This document shows positions 46,252-57,500 of a stretch of 64,000 nucleotides of DNA, in pieces. Below the pieces are notes generated by a model. It saw only the letters and a list, made by a program, of their open reading frames with translations. It did not search any database and had not been told where the DNA came from. The number at the start of each line of letters is the position of its first letter. The stretch's first letter is position 1. The DNA comes from Dugong dugon. Lineage: Eukaryota; Chordata; Mammalia; Sirenia; Dugongidae. The DNA lies in the NCBI GenBank assembly GCA_030035585.1, contig CM057481.1:62753128-62817127 (forward strand). Direction: 5' to 3'. The translations under genes and the position numbers were made by a program.

Positions 46252-46752
46252 TGTTATGGATTGAATTGTGACCCCCAAAAATGTGTGTCAACTTGGCTAG
46301 ACCATGATTCCCAGTATTGTGTGGTTGTCCACCATTTTGTTATCTGACGTGGTTTTCCTGTGTGTTATAAATCCTACCTCTATGATGTTAATGAGGTACA
46401 ATAAGCGGCAGTTATGTTAACGAGGCAGGACTCAATCTACAAGATTAGGTTTCGTTTTAAACCAATCTCTTTTGAGATATAAAAGAGAGAAGCGAGCAGA
46501 GAGACAGGAGGACCTCATACCACCAAGAAAGCAGTGCCCAGAGCACAGTGCATCCTGAGAAGCTTCTAGACCAGGGAAAGACTGATAACAAGGATCTTCC
46601 CCCAGAGCCAACAGAGAGAAAAATCTTTCCCCTGGAGCTGGCGCCCTGAATTTGAACTTCTAACTTCCTAGACTGTGAGAGAATGTATTTCTATTTGTTA
46701 AAGCCATTCACTCGTGGTATTTCTGTTACAGCAGCACTAGATAACTATGACA
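46252..46752 (+). mobile_element. Solo LTR, ERVL-MaLR-like, full length
   Basis: A complete ~500-bp LTR from TGTTATGGATTGAATTGTGA to GATAACTATGACA. Within it: CTTTTGAGATATAAAAGAGA (TATA-like ATATAAAAG) and a 3' part TGTGAGAGAATGTATTTCTA in place of the usual poly(A) signal. Same family as 39236-39592 and 39676-40182; the latter aligns along its whole length in reverse. No internal region. A clear target duplication was not found. Confidence 0.8.
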
Positions 46753-47999
46753 CCGTGCTATTAGTTTCCTTGACCACTGACTTCTTCCTCTTCCTCGGGA
46801 GTGTCAGTAAAGCCTGTCCTCTGAAGCTTGCAAAAGCATTGGAAAAAGTCATGTTCCTTTTCTGGAACATACAGATATAAGGAACTGATCAAGATTTTCT
46901 ATTTATTGTTAGATTACTAAACCCAAACTCACTCAAAAAGAAACTAGATTTTTTTTTGAAAAGTAGTTATGCTTTGTGAGATTTTGTTCAATTTAATTCT
47001 TGGTTCAATGAAAGTGTTAGAAATTGTGCTTGGATTGTAACTAAAAATTATTTTTAATAAAACTCATATCTATAAATTATGTTTCATCTGAGATAGCTTC
47101 TCTGACCTCCTAGGCTGAACTTGGCACCCCTTCCATATACTAACAATACTATGTGATGTTCAGGGAACTACCTTTTTGTTTCGAGTCTGTTCTATCTCAC
47201 TGTGTTGTTTTGGTCTTCACTATCTGCATTACTGCACTCTGTCTGACTCATACTAATCCTTCAATGTACGTTTACAGAATACATTTTATAATGTGTAATG
47301 TTTCCACATTACTGGTTCAAGCCTGGGTTGTGTTATACATCTCAGTGGATTTTCTGATTCTCCAGTGGATCCTTACCACTGCTTTCTGGGCTCCAACCAG
47401 TACTGTCTTAGCTTTGTCTGTGAGCAACCTTTCCAAATGCATATCCTTCCATGACACAGTGTAATTTGTAGGCCTGTGTGGGAGTTCAGGGCAGTCATGC
47501 AGCTAAGACTGCTGTGGATCATCCAGTCAGCTTGTGTGTGGCTGCTTTTCATCTATTTTTCATCCAGTTCTGCTCAAAAGAGGAAGCCTTCATTTCTTGA
47601 TCAAATGGAGCCTCCGTAGCCGTCTTCTTAAGCTTCCCTCATTTTTCTAGATTGTCAGATGATGTTCACTTTCCACAACAGTAAGCCTTTGTCAAAACAG
47701 AATCTTTTCCAAAAAATATTACTCTTTGGATCAAATATGAGAGGGACTTTTGCTGTTATTAAATTACCATGCTTTTCTTTTTCAGGTAATAATTATGATA
47801 CTTAAACTAGAGTGGAAAAGAAAATATTTTATGTAATTTTTTTTCAACAGGTTGCTGCATTTCCATGTTTTCACTTTATTATTGAAATTCTTTAGATTAC
47901 AGCTCAGAATTTCTTCAGGATTACAAAGGACAATATTTAAGTAAGAATGATGATAATAAAATTACAACACAACAAGCACTACCAACCTCTTCACCTTTT
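46753..47999. other. No gene recognised; AT-rich unique-looking DNA
   Basis: Frame 47153-47464 (103 codons, hydrophobic) lacks any recognised domain or context. No confident repeat call. Confidence 0.45.
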
Positions 48000-48160
48000 T
48001 GGGGTGACTTTATATGGATTAATTAATTTGATTATTATAACAGCTTTCTGAGAAAGGAAAGGTTGGGAAGGCTGTTAGCATTTGAAGATGAAGAAACCAA
48101 GGCCTAAGAAAGTTAAATGAATTGCTGAAGGTCAATAGCATAATGAATGATAGTTGCTTC
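48000..48160 (-). repeat. MIR-like fragment (antisense)
   Basis: Degenerate reverse MIR core: TTAATTAATTTGATTATTATAA, then TTTGAAGATGAAGAAACCAA, GGCCTAAGAAAGTTAAATGA and TGCTGAAGGTCAATAGCATA in canonical order. Confidence 0.6.
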
Positions 48161-48409
48161 AGTATTCAAGCACATTTAAATATCCTCCATCAGAAAAACA
48201 AACAAAACCATATCTTTGATCTCTTTTTCTCTGATCAATGTTATTTGTATTTTCTTTACATCTACTTTTTCAAGGTAAATTCTCTGAAGTATTAACTTGG
48301 GCGATTCAGGAAATACACAGCAGCTTAAAAATTATTCTGAAAGCATGTTTTGCATTCTCTACGTGTAGATACCCACGCATTTCTGGAACTAAGTGTATCC
48401 TGATAGCAG

Positions 48410-48614
48410 TTAACCTGTTGCCATCTAGTCGATTCCAACTCATGGCAACCTCATGTGCTTCAGAGTAGAACTGTACTCCATAGGGTTTTCAAGGCTGTGA
48501 TCTTTCAAAAGTGGATCACCAGGTTTTTCTTCTGATGTAATTCTGGGTGGATTCAAACGGCCAATCTTTGGGTAAGTAGTTGAGGTTTTAACCATTTGTC
48601 CACCTAGGGACCCC
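48410..48614 (-). repeat. AfroSINE, antisense, second-type body
   Basis: Tail first (CATCTAGTCGATTCCAACTC), then TAGGGTTTTCAAGGCTGTGA, and a head end CACCTAGGGACCCC. Flanks TGATAGCAGTTA and TGATAACACTTA suggest a diverged target duplication. Confidence 0.85.
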
Positions 48615-48639
48615 TTGATAACACTTACTGGTATATATT

Positions 48640-49095
48640 TACAAGTCAGATTTACTTAAGTATAACTTATATACAGTATACACCTTATTTAGGTATGCAG
48701 TTCTATGTATTTTGACAAATATACAAGTTGTAATTACTAAATCAATCAAGTTATAAAATACTTTCATCACCCCCAAAAACTCCTTCATGCTCCTTTGTAG
48801 TCAATATTCTGTTCTAATTCCATAATTTTGGCAAACATTTACTGATTTCTGTTCTTATAGTTTTACTTTTTTTCAGAAAATGTCATATTACTAGAATCTT
48901 ACATTACTTTTTGGTCTGGTTTCTTTAATTTAGTCTAATGTTTATGAGATTCATCTATGTTGAGTCATCTATGCATATTCATCTATGCATGTATCAGTTA
49001 TTCATACCTTTTCACTGTCACATAGTATTCCATTGTATGGATGTGCCACATTTATTTATCCATTCACCAACTGATTGACATTGTTGTTTCTAGTT
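48640..49095 (-). mobile_element. Old L1 3' end (ORF2 C-terminus and 3' UTR), antisense
   Basis: Antisense old-L1 wording in order: CACCCCCAAAAACTCCTTCA, GAGATTCATCTATGTTGAGT, TAGTATTCCATTGTATGGAT, ATTTATTTATCCATTCACCA. The last two are the complement of the conserved ORF2 C-terminal segment. Confidence 0.7.
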
Positions 49096-49450
49096 TGAGA
49101 CAATTTTTTTGTTTTGTTTTTTAATATCTTTTTTTTTAATTATTGTTCTTTAGATGAAGGTTCACAGAGCAAATTAGTTTCTCATCAAACAATTAATACA
49201 CATATTATTTTGTGACATTGTTTGCCAACCCCATGACATGTCAACACTCCTCTTTTTAACATTGGATTCCCGATTTCCATTTGTCTAGTTTTCCTGTCCC
49301 CTCCTGCCTTCTAGTCTTTGCCTCTGCACTGGTGTGCCCATTTAGTCTCATATACGTGGTTGAGCTATGTGTATTATTGTTTGTTTCATGGGTCTGTCTA
49401 ATCTTTGGCTGAAAGGTGAATGAGACGATTATTTTTAGTTACAATTACCA
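49096..49450 (-). repeat. Probable antisense L1-tail-like interspersed repeat
   Basis: Opens with T-rich DNA and continues with TTTAGATGAAGGTTCACAGA, AAACAATTAATACACATATT and TGGGTCTGTCTAATCTTTGG. I associate this wording with a dispersed afrotherian repeat, probably an L1 3' UTR, but cannot name it. It follows directly on another L1 tail. Confidence 0.45.
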
Positions 49451-49606
49451 TTCAAGTACAGGTTTTTGTGTGCACATGTATTTTCATTTCTCTAAGGAAA
49501 ATATCTAACAATTCAATTAGTGGATTTTATGGTAAGTAGTATATGTTTAACTTTATAAGAAACAATCAATAGCTTCTTACCTGTTATTGGTGAAAAAAGG
49601 GTTATG

Positions 49607-49694
49607 ACTAATAATGACAATTCTGATGATGATAATGATGATATTCTGCTCCTGCTACTGGTAATGATGATGATGGCAATGATAATGATGATGG
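49607..49694. repeat. Imperfect GAT/AAT trinucleotide-rich tract
   Basis: Runs of GATGAT, AATGAT and GATGATGATGG with interruptions over about 90 bp. Confidence 0.8.
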
Positions 49695-49716
49695 AAGTCA
49701 ACATTTTGTAAGTGTA

Positions 49717-49935
49717 GAGTCTCTGAGTGGCGTAAATGGTTAAGTGCTCAGCTACTAACTGAAAAGTTGGTGGTCAGTCCATCCAGAGGTATCTTGTAAG
49801 AAAGGCCTGGCAATCTGCTTCTGAAAGGTCACAGCTATAAAAACACTATGAAACACAGTACTAGTCTGCAACACATGGGGTTGTCATGAGTTGGAGTCAA
49901 TTTGACAGTAACTGGTTTGTTTTTTTGGTTTTGGT
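49717..49935 (+). repeat. AfroSINE, second-type body
   Basis: Head GTCTCTGAGTGGCGTAAATG, middle AGAAAGGCCTGGCAATCTGC (absent from the commoner copies), tail GGGGTTGTCATGAGTTGGAG and GGTTTTGGTGG end. The same middle is seen at 50380-50587 and 63604-63790. Confidence 0.88.
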
Positions 49936-49939
49936 GGTA

Positions 49940-49998
49940 TGTTCTGATGCTGTTGAGTGGATTCCAACTCATAGCTACCCTATGCTGGGCAGGGTAAT
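49940..49998 (-). repeat. RTE/AfroSINE tail fragment, antisense
   Basis: About 60 bp: GAGTGGATTCCAACTCATAG followed by CTACCCTATG, the reverse of the shared SINE/LINE tail. Directly follows the sense AfroSINE, forming a small inverted pair. Confidence 0.65.
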
Positions 49999-50000
49999 AA

Positions 50001-50180
50001 ACCTTTTTACATGGATTATTTTATTTAATAATTATAATATGTCTGAAGAATACATACAGTTATTATTATTATCACTTGCACTTTACAGGTGAGAAAACTA
50101 GGTTTAAAAGGCTAACTAATATGCCAAAGGTCCTGCAGTTAGTTGAGTGGCTGAACCAGAATTCAAATTCAAGTATTTTC
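50001..50180 (-). repeat. MIR SINE (antisense)
   Basis: Reverse MIR core: TTTACATGGATTATTTTATT, CTTTACAGGTGAGAAAACTA, AAGGTCCTGCAGTTAGTTGA, then a degenerate AACCAGAATTCAAATTCAAG. Confidence 0.75.
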
Positions 50181-50379
50181 ACACGAAAGACCTATAGCTT
50201 ACTTCATGTCAGATAAACTCTATCAGAGTGAGCTTATATACTTATAAGACCCCCTCATCTTCTATTTAAGTTTGCCAAGTTTAGCAGGCAGAACTACTTA
50301 AAAAATAAATGAAAGAACCAAAATACTTAGGTTTCATAAAGATACTTTATGATTTGATGTTTCTGATCTGTTTTGGAAG

Positions 50380-50587
50380 AGTCCCTGGGTGGTGCAAGCA
50401 ATTAAGCGCTTGACTACTAACCAAAAGGCTGGCGATTCAAAACCACCCAGAGGCATCTTGGAAAAAAGCCCTGATGGTTTACTTCCAAAAGGTCACAACC
50501 CTATAGAGCACAGATCTACTCTGCAATACATGGGGTCGCCATGAGTTAGAATTGACTCGAGGCAACTAACAACAAACAATAACAAAA
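50380..50587 (+). repeat. AfroSINE, second-type body, with target duplication
   Basis: Head GAGTCCCTGGGTGGTGCAAG and CTACTAACCAAAAGGCTGGC, middle AGAGGCATCTTGGAAAAAAG, tail GGGGTCGCCATGAGTTAGAA and CAACTAACAACAAACAATAA end. Flanks ATCTGTTTTGGAA and ATCAGTTTTGGAA give a near-perfect 13-bp duplication. Confidence 0.9.
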
Positions 50588-51285
50588 TAACATCAGTTTT
50601 GGAAAATTTTTGACTATTGTTTCTTCATATATTGCTTCTGTCTCATTCTTTCCATATTTTCTTATGGAAACTTTAGTTATAGTTATGTTAGCTCTTTTGG
50701 TCATGACCATATGTATCTTTTGCTTTTATGTATTTTTAGTCTTTTTTTTTCTCCTTGAGTTTGTGCTTTAGTCTGGATGTTTTCCAATGAACTGAATTTC
50801 ACTTCTATAATCCTCCTTTCCGCTGTAGGTATTTGGCTATTAAACCCCTCTATTGAGTTTGCGATCTAGTTACATACAGTACTTCTCAGTGTTAGATTTT
50901 AAATTTGACATTTCTTTTATTAATTAATTACTTTTAGACTCTAAGTTTCGAGTGAATTTTTTAAATCATTTTCTCTATTTTCTTGAGCATAGGAGTCATT
51001 GTTATTTTCAAGATTCTCTATGAGAACCCTGGTATCTTTATCACCTGTTGATCTGTTATCATTGTCTGTTTTTACTCTTTAGTTTTGGTCTTTATAATTG
51101 GATGACAAATATGTGATTGATGCCAGACATTGTGAAATAAAACTCTTAGAGATTCTGGATGGTGCTACCTGCCTCTAAAGAGGTTTAAGTTTTTCTGTAG
51201 CAGGCAGATAGAATACAAATCATTTAAAGTTTTGCTACAGCTGGTTTATTTCAGTTTTTTCCTTATTTCCAAGCCTAGTACTTAT
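50588..51285 (-). mobile_element. Ancient L1 (L1M/HAL1-type) antisense fragment
   Basis: Same kind of text as 17935-19230: TTGTTTCTTCATATATTGCT near 50615, TGAGTTTGTGCTTTAGTCTG near 50756, and TGATGCCAGACATTGTGAAA near 51118. No open frame. An AfroSINE was inserted on each side. Confidence 0.55.
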
Positions 51286-51440
51286 CCTGGAGCTCTGGTA
51301 GTGCAGTGAGTAAGAGCTACAGCTGCTAACCAAAAGGTCAGCAGTTTGAATCCACCAGCCAATCCTTAGAAACCATATGGGTCAGTTCTACTCTGTCCTA
51401 TAGGGTCGCTGTAGTCAGAACTGACTCAACAGCAATGTGT
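51286..51440 (+). repeat. AfroSINE with target duplication
   Basis: Head GGAGCTCTGGTAGTGCAGTG and CTGCTAACCAAAAGGTCAGC, body GGGTCAGTTCTACTCTGTCC, tail GGGTCGCTGTAGTCAGAACT. Flanks TAGTACTTATC and GAGTACTTACC are similar, a diverged duplication. Confidence 0.88.
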
Positions 51441-51563
51441 TGTTATTGAGTACTTACCTTAATGCATGGTTCTAAACCATAGGGCATAACTTTTACTCTT
51501 ATGGAGTGGTCCTTTGTTGTCACAACTGATAGCATGGGGTGATTACCAGGGACTATCAACCTT

Positions 51564-51680
51564 ACCCATCACTCATCTATCAGTTGAAAAACGGTAGAAC
51601 ACTGTCTGATATAGTGCTGGGAGATGAGCCCCTCAGGATGGAAGGCACTCAAAATATGAGTAGGAAAAAAGCTGACTCCT
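51564..51680 (+). mobile_element. Possible RTE/BovB 5'-region piece
   Basis: The text AAAAACGGTAGAACACTGTC ... GAGATGAGCCCCTCAGGATG ... GGAAGGCACTCAAAATATGA resembles the 5' part of afrotherian RTE/BovB elements as I remember it. It is cut off by the start of L1-2. No counterpart within the window allows a check, so this is tentative. Confidence 0.35.
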
Positions 51681-51683
51681 GGA

Positions 51684-53055
51684 ATTTGGAGGCGGGACCA
51701 AGATGGTGAGTAGTGAGATGCTTCCTGTGGTCCCTCTTACAATAAAGACCCCAAAAAAACAAGTGAATCCATTATATATGACAGTCTAGAAGCCCTGAAC
51801 ATCAAAGGCAAAGTTGAGGAATTGGACTGAATGGCAAAGGGAGGGAGAGACAGTTAAGAAGTGGCAAGGAGTTGCCAGACCTGACCTGGTGGGAGCCAGT
51901 GCCTTTCAGGCCAGATTGACTGGTGAGCCTGGTGAGGCAGACAGTGATGCTTAGGAGGCATTTTTCACATTGGGAGAGGTCCAGCGGCAGTCTACTCGGA
52001 CATCCAGAACCAGTGAAAAGCAGTGGTCAATTGGCTAAAGATAAGTACTTGCATCTGACTTGCTGCACAGGTCAAAAAACACCCCACATTGGGAAAAACC
52101 TCTCTCCCATTTACTTCCCTGCTCCTTGCTCTGCACCAGGTCCCGGGCCAGCTTCAGCAACTGCTGAGTCCCATGGGCTAGAAGTAGGCCCCATCATGTG
52201 CCCTGACCCATTTTCCTGGACTTGGAGAGGGGACAAATTAACAAACAGGTAAAAATAATCTGCCAGCTCCCCTAAGTCAGGAACTCAGGGTTGGCACAAC
52301 TCCTTTGCCTAGGCACAGGCATAAGCGGTCCACAGACTTTGAATGCCTTTCACCCCTGCAGAAACTTGTGTGGGCCTACTTCAACAGCATAGGCCCCCAT
52401 TACCACAGTACAACAGGCTATATACCTGAAGTCTAACTTCAAGTGTTTCATCTGTGAAGTGGCAGGTTCCTGACATTTGACACTGCTCTACCTATTAAGT
52501 AGCTTTCTCACCTGCCTACATCAGGCACCTGAGGACTGGTGTCTCCACCCATGCCACCTAGCAACCCACGAGAGAGGTCCAAGAATAAGTGGTACCCCCC
52601 AGTCCTTACAGATAACAGCACTGGGTGCTCATAGTCTGGCAGCAAAATCCATCCACCTACGTGCTGTAGGGAACAGGAGCATGCTTTCCTCCCAGACACT
52701 CAGGGACAACCATCAGTCCCTTCCTAGCTCAGTGCGTGACTCCCTACTGCAGCCAGATACCTGTGCCTACACCAATCACCCCTACCTGTCGAAGACTGTA
52801 GGTGACAGCCGGCACCACATACTTGGTGACTGACTACCTGAACACCGGAGCTGAATCCATACCAATAAATGGACTCCTGGGCTCACATACTTAGTAAAGA
52901 TCTAACCACCTGGTGACAGGACATTATAACTTCAAAGGTGCCAATAATCAAACTAGCTCACATGAACAGCCTATTTTGGTATATCAAAACAAAACAAAAC
53001 AAGAAACTAAGACACAGTAAGCAAACATAAAATAAATAAATGTAATAACTTATTG
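51684..53055 (+). promoter_or_regulatory. L1-2 5' UTR (internal promoter region)
   Basis: About 1.37 kb. CAAGATGG at 51699-51706 matches the YY1-type site that directs transcription start in L1s. The rest is C-rich and cytosine/purine mixed, quite unlike the T-rich L1-1 5' UTR. The frames 51923-52252 (109 codons) and 52477-52833 (118 codons) have no domain and are not in L1-1. Confidence 0.6.
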
Positions 53056-54153
53056 ATGGCTTGGAGACAAAAGTCAATATCAAATCACATAAAGAATCAA
53101 ACCATGTTGGCTTCAGCAAGCTCCCAAAATAATCAATAAATTTTCCAGAGAAAGAGAATTTCTTGGAATTACCAGAGGCAGAATACAAAAGATTAATATA
53201 CAGAACTCCTCAAGAGATCAGGAAGGAGTTCATGCAAAAGGCAGAACAAGCCAAGGAACATACAGACAAAGCAATAGAGTAACTTAAGAAGGTTATTCAA
53301 GAGCATAAAAACAAATTTAACAGGCTGCAAGAACCCATACAGAGACAGCAATCAGAAATCCAGAAGATTAACAATAAAATTTCAGAATTTAAACAACTCA
53401 ATAGAAAGTCATAGGAGCAGAATTGAAGCAGTGAAGTTGGAATTAGTGACATTCAAGATAAAGCACTTGAAACCAACTTATTTGAGGAAAAATCAGATAA
53501 AATAATTTAAAAAAATGAAGAAACTCTAAAAATTATGTGGTAGTCTATCAAAAGAAATAACCTATGAGTGATTAGAATACAAGAACAGGGGCGGATAACA
53601 GAAAATACAGAGAGAATTGTTGAAGATTTGTTGGCAGAAAACTTCCCTGGTATCATGAAAGATGAGAAGATATCTATCTAAGACACTCATCGAACCCCAC
53701 ACAAGGTAGATCCCAAAAGAAAGTCACTAAGACATATTATAATCAAACTTGCAAAAACCAAAGATAAAGGGAGAATTTTAAGACAGGTTGGGGATAAATG
53801 AAAAGTTATCTATAATGGAGAGTCAATAAGACTAAGCTCGGATTATTCAGAAGAAACCATGCAGGCAAGAAGGCAATGGGATGACATATATAAAGCCTTG
53901 AAGGAAAAATAATTGCCAGCCAAGAGTTATATATCCAGCAAAACTGTCTTTCAAATATAATGATGAAATTAAGGCATTTCCAGATAAACAGAAGCTTAGG
54001 GAGTTTGCAAAAACCAAACCAAATTACAAGAAATACTAAAGGGATTCCTTTGGTTAGAAAATCAGCATCAGATAACAACCCAAGACTGAAAGACAGGACA
54101 GAGCAACCAGATATCAACCTAGACAGGGAAGTCACAAAAATAAAACAAATCTA
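53056..54153 (+). pseudogene. L1-2 ORF1 (RNA-binding protein), decayed but undeleted
   Basis: Starts at ATG 53056 (context TTATTGATGGCTTGG), which aligns with 11874. The coiled-coil part (about 53200-53500) is interrupted by stops. It retains the RRM and C-terminal-domain region missing from L1-1: AACCTATGAGTGATTAGAAT near 53561 corresponds to the start of the RRM, and GAAACCATGCAGGCAAGAAG near 53855 to the C-terminal domain. It ends with a frame carrying the KAFPDKQKLREF-like tail near 53970-54010. Several nonsense codons and frameshifts; not translatable. It serves here as the reference for the deletion in L1-1. Confidence 0.8.
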
Positions 54154-54304
54154 AAACACTGAAAATAGGGAAACAGAGATGTCAATATGTAAAAGATGAC
54201 AACATTAAAACAAAACAGAGGGACTAAAAACCGTAGACATAGATTTTTCTTATGGAGAAGAAGTCAAGGCAATATAAAGAAATAAAAGAGTGGTTTAATC
54301 TTAG

Positions 54305-54517
54305 AAAAATAGGGGAAATATTAAGGTAACCACAGAGGAAGCTAACAATCCTACAAGTCAAAATAAAAAACTAGAAAAATATAAAGACACAATAAACACA
54401 AAATCAATGACAATGAAAAAGATGCAAAGAAAATATATAAAGAAAAATGACTCAGCACAGAAAATTAAGTGGAACAAAGAAACTGTGAACAACACACAAA
54501 GAAAGACATCAAAATGA
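54305..54517 (+). other. Lysine-rich small frame between ORF1 and ORF2 of L1-2
   Basis: Counterpart of 12704-12937. An open frame of 71 codons, including the stop and with no ATG at its start, runs from 54305 to a TGA at 54515-54517. That stop overlaps the ORF2 ATG (54514) as ATGA. The translation is Lys/Asn/Thr-rich and shares short identities with L1-1 (VTT near the start, DSAQ versus NSAQ, a final TK/SK). Relative to L1-1 it carries a one-base shift just upstream (near 54300), so the start region is not preserved. The A-rich composition could explain openness by chance. Confidence 0.35.
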
Positions 54518-57500
54518 CTGCACTAAACTCATACCTATCAATAATTATGCTGAGTGTAAATGGACTAAATGCACCAATAAAGAGAGAGTGGTAGAATGGA
54601 TAAAAAAAACATGATCTGTCTATATGTTGCCTACTACAGATACACTTTATTCTTAAAGAACAAACTAAAACTCAAAGGATGGAAAAATATATATGAAGCA
54701 AACAACACTCGAAAAAGAGCCGGAGCGGCAACATTAATCTCTGACAAAATAGACTTTAAAATAAAATCCACCATAAAGGGTAAGGAAGGACACCATATAA
54801 AGATTAAAGGATCAGTACACCAGGAGGACATAACTATAATAAATACTTACACACCCAACAACAGGGCTCCAAGATACATAAAACAAACCCTAACATCACT
54901 GAAAAGAGAGATAGACAGCTCCACAATAATAGTAGGAGTCTTCAACACACCACCTTCAGTGAAGGACAGAACATCTAGAAAGAAGCTCAGTAAAGACACA
55001 GAAAATCTAAATGCCACAATCAACCAACTTGATCTCATGGACATATACTGAACACACCATCCAACAGCAGCCAAGTATACTTTCTTTTCCAATGCACATG
55101 GAACATTCTCCAGAACAGACCACATATTAGGCCAAAATGCAAGCTTTAACAGAATCCAAAGCATAGTAATATTACAAAGCACTTTTCTGACCATAAAGCC
55201 ATGAAAGTAGAAATCAATAACAGAAAAAGAAGGAAAAAATCAAGCACGTGGAAACTGAAGAACACCTTGCTCAAAAACTACTGGGTTATAGAAGAAATTA
55301 AGGATGGAATAAAGAAATTCATAGAATCAAATGAGAATGAAAGCATATCCTACCAGAACCTTTGGGACACAGCAAAAGCAGTGCTCAGAGGTCAGTTTAT
55401 AGCAATAAATGAACATATCCAAAAAGAAGAAAGGGCCAAAATCAAAACTCTAACCCTGCAACTGGAACAAGTAGAAAGAGAGCAGCAAAACAAGCAGTTG
55501 GGTGCCAGAAGAAAGGAAATAATAAGAGTTAGAGCAGAAGCAAATGAAATAGAGAGTAGAAAAACAATTGAAAGAATTAACAAGACCAAAAGCTGTTTCT
55601 TTGAAAAGATCAACAAAATCAATACACCGATGGCTAAACAGACAAAAGAAAAACAGGAAGGAAGCAAATAACCCAAATAAGAAATGAAATGGGTGGTATC
55701 ACAACAGACCCAAGTGAAATTAAAAGAATCATAACAGAATACTATGAAAAATTGTACTCTAACAAATTTGAAAACCTAGAGAATATGGATAAATTTGTAG
55801 AAACTACCTACCTAGCTAAACTAACACAATCAGAGGTAGAACAACTAAATAAACCCATAACAAAAGAAGAGATTGAAAAGATGATTAAAAAACTCCCAAC
55901 AACAACAACAACAACAACAACAAAAAACCCTGGCCTGGACAGTTTCACTGGAGAATTCTACCAAACTTTCAGAGAAGAGTTAACACCACTACTACTAAAG
56001 GTATTTCAGAGCATAGAAAAGGATGAAATACTCCCAAACTCATTCTAAGAAGCCAGCATAACACTGATACCAAAACCAGGTAAAGACACCAGAAAAAAAT
56101 TACAGACCAATGTTCCTCATGAGCATTGATGCAAAAATCCTCAATGAAACTCTAGCCAATAGAAACCAACAACATATCAAAAAAAAAAAAAAGAAAGAAA
56201 ATTCACCGTGATCAAGTGGAATTTATATTAGGTATGAAGGGATGGTTCAGCGTTAGAAAAACAATGTAATCCATCACATAAACAAAACAAAACACAAGAA
56301 CCACATGATCTTAGCAATCAATGCAGAAACGGCATTTGACAAAGTCCAACACCCATTCATGATAAAAACTCTCAGCAAAATAGGAATAGAAGGGAAATTC
56401 CTCAATATAATTAAGAGCATTTATACAAAGTCAACAGCCAGCATCATCCTAAATGGAGAGAGTTTGAAACATTCCCCTTGAGAATGGGAACCATACAAGG
56501 ATGCCCTTCATCACCACTCTTATTCAACATTGTGCTGGAGGTCCTAGCCAGAGCAGTTGTGCTAGAAAAAGAAATAAAGGGCATCTAAATTGGTAAGGAA
56601 GAAGTCAAAGTATCTCTATTTGCAGATGATATGATCTTATATACAGAAAACCCCAAAGAATCCACAAGAAAATTACTGGAACTGATAGAAGATTTCAGCA
56701 AACTACCAGAATACAAGATAAACATACAAAAATCAGTTGGATTTCTCTACACCAACAAAGAGAACTTCAAAGAGGAAATCACCAAATCAATACCATTTAC
56801 AATAGCCCCCAAGAAGACAAAAGACTTAGGAATAAATCTAACCAGAGACATAAAAGACCTATGCGATGAAAACTACAAGACACCACTGCAAGAAACCAAA
56901 ACAGACCGGTATAAGTGGAAAAACATACCTTGCTCATGGATAGGAAGACTCCACATTGTGAAAATGTCAATTCTACCCAAAGCAATCTACAGATACAATG
57001 CATTCCCGATTCAAATTCCAATGGCATTTTTTAATGAGACGGAGAAACAAATCACCAACTTCATTTGGGAAGGGAAGAGGCCCCGAATAAGTAAAGCATT
57101 ACTGAAGATGAAGAACAAAGTGGGAAGCCTCACACTACCATATTTTAGAACCTATTGTTCTGCCACAGTAGTCAAAACAGCCTGGTATTGGTACAACAAC
57201 ATGTACATAAACCTATGGAACAGAATTGAGAATCTAGACATAAATTCATCCACTTATGACCAGCTGATATTTAACAAAGTCCTAAAGTCCATTAATTGGG
57301 GAAAAGGTAGTCTCTTTAACAAATGGTGCTGGCATAACTGGATATACACCTGCAAAAAACTGAAACAAGACCCATATCTCACACCATGCACAAAAAGTAA
57401 CTCAAAATGGATCAAAGACTGAAATATAAAATCAAAAACTATCAAGATCATGGAAGAAAAAATAGAGACAATACTAGGAGCCCTAATACATGGCATAAAC

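Noticed and set aside
47153-47464. Hydrophobic 103-codon frame that could be a membrane protein
   Set aside because: AT/T-rich DNA readily gives hydrophobic frames; no homologous domain or gene structure seen.
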